Both the position numbers and the translations under genes were made by a program. From assembly GCA_963556145.1 (NCBI GenBank), contig OY744463.1, positions 4,836,001 through 4,900,000 of the forward strand: a DNA stretch of 64,000 nucleotides. The letters are read 5' to 3'. Shown here piece by piece: positions 63,733-64,000 of this stretch. The notes under the pieces were generated by a model. The model saw only the letters and a program-made list of their open reading frames with translations, searched no databases and had not been told where the DNA came from. How positions within the stretch are numbered: the stretch's first letter is position 1; every line of letters begins with the position of its first letter. The stretch comes from Hygrocybe punicea (Eukaryota > Basidiomycota > Agaricomycetes > Agaricales > Hygrophoraceae).

Positions 63733-63800
63733 TCGTCCGAGGCCTGGGCCAATGAGAAGGATGTGGAGGCGATCGAGCAGAGTCTCGAGGTCTGATTTGA
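63733..63800 (-). pseudogene. 5' part of a NAD(P)H-hydrate dehydratase-like gene, interrupted
   Basis: The minus strand reads VKSDLETLLDRLHILLIGPG then LGR, ending exactly at the TCGT target duplication of Gypsy A copy 2. RLHxLxIGPGLGR is the nucleotide-binding signature of ATP/ADP-dependent NAD(P)H-hydrate dehydratases, which repair hydrated NAD(P)H. The frame continues at 53896 on the other side of the element. An intron acceptor-like CTAG is near 63806. Confidence 0.6.
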
Positions 63801-64000
63801 CTTGTGCTAGACATAGAGATTTTTGTTTTCAGAATCAGTGTGAATGTGGAGGATAACCAAGCCGATAGTGTATGTCGAGCGAGACAAAGGTGCAAGACAA
63901 CAAGAGATCAAGACAGAATCTATACCGCAGGCGAGGGCGGCAGACACAAGTGATTGTCGGTCGATCCCGATGACGGCCCAACCACAGAGAAGACCCAGGT
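63801..64000. other. Upstream part of the interrupted gene, unresolved
   Basis: On the minus strand a short stretch could encode further exon sequence (CLPPSPAVDSVLI-like reading with several frame options). The window ends before it can be resolved. Confidence 0.3.

Overview
The window looks like a transposon-packed accessory region of a filamentous fungus, most likely a basidiomycete (Agaricomycetes). The reasons are short introns of about 50 bp with GTRNGT/CTNAC/AG signals, Ty3/Gypsy elements with gag-protease and RT-RNaseH-integrase ORFs, a Zn2Cys6-type cluster, and a DDE transposase family common in mushroom genomes. All of this is inferred from the sequence; the species was not identified.

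Layout. 1-2.6 kb: pol-less relic of Gypsy family C (minus). 2.6-5.5 kb: the only gene-like AT-rich stretch, with an uncharacterised plus-strand gene and a minus-strand gene with an MJ1316 (DUF504) domain. 5.5-14.7 kb: broken LTRs, tandem repeats, three MITEs with TA duplications, and low-complexity intron-bearing sequence. 14.7-16.4 kb: solo LTR of family A with a related solo LTR (D) nested in it. 18.1-19.9 kb: degenerate proline-rich ORF. 19.9-26.5 kb: decayed plus-strand copy 0 of Gypsy A, cut in integrase by the 3' LTR of Gypsy family B. 26.5-38.75 kb: Gypsy B (minus), split by a 4.65-kb foldback transposon with very long inverted repeats (30566-35217) and by a 2.55-kb non-autonomous LTR element (35939-38488). 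38.75-49.7 kb: Gypsy A copy 1 (minus), with gag broken by a hAT-like element. 50.0-53.3 kb: a Tc1/mariner-like transposon carrying a nested hAT-like element and a MITE. 53.9-63.7 kb: Gypsy A copy 2, apparently complete, with near-identical LTRs and a 4-bp target duplication, inserted in a gene fragment resembling NAD(P)H-hydrate dehydratase.

How the parts work. In Gypsy A the sense (minus) strand encodes Gag with zinc knuckle and protease, then by a likely -1 frameshift RT-RNaseH-integrase. Between integrase and the 3' LTR lies an oppositely oriented, three-exon gene of 426-429 codons with a coiled coil and a canonical Zn2Cys6 cluster. It is intact in both copies that retain the region. Family B carries a diverged gene with the same first two intron positions, and family C may keep a relic of one. 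This conserved antisense gene is the best candidate for an undescribed system. A hairpin with compensatory changes about 20 nt upstream of the 3' LTR in three element families, and a copy of it inside family B pol, is the second.

Limits. Coordinates of repeat ends were read by eye and may be off by a few bases. No database search or alignment was possible.
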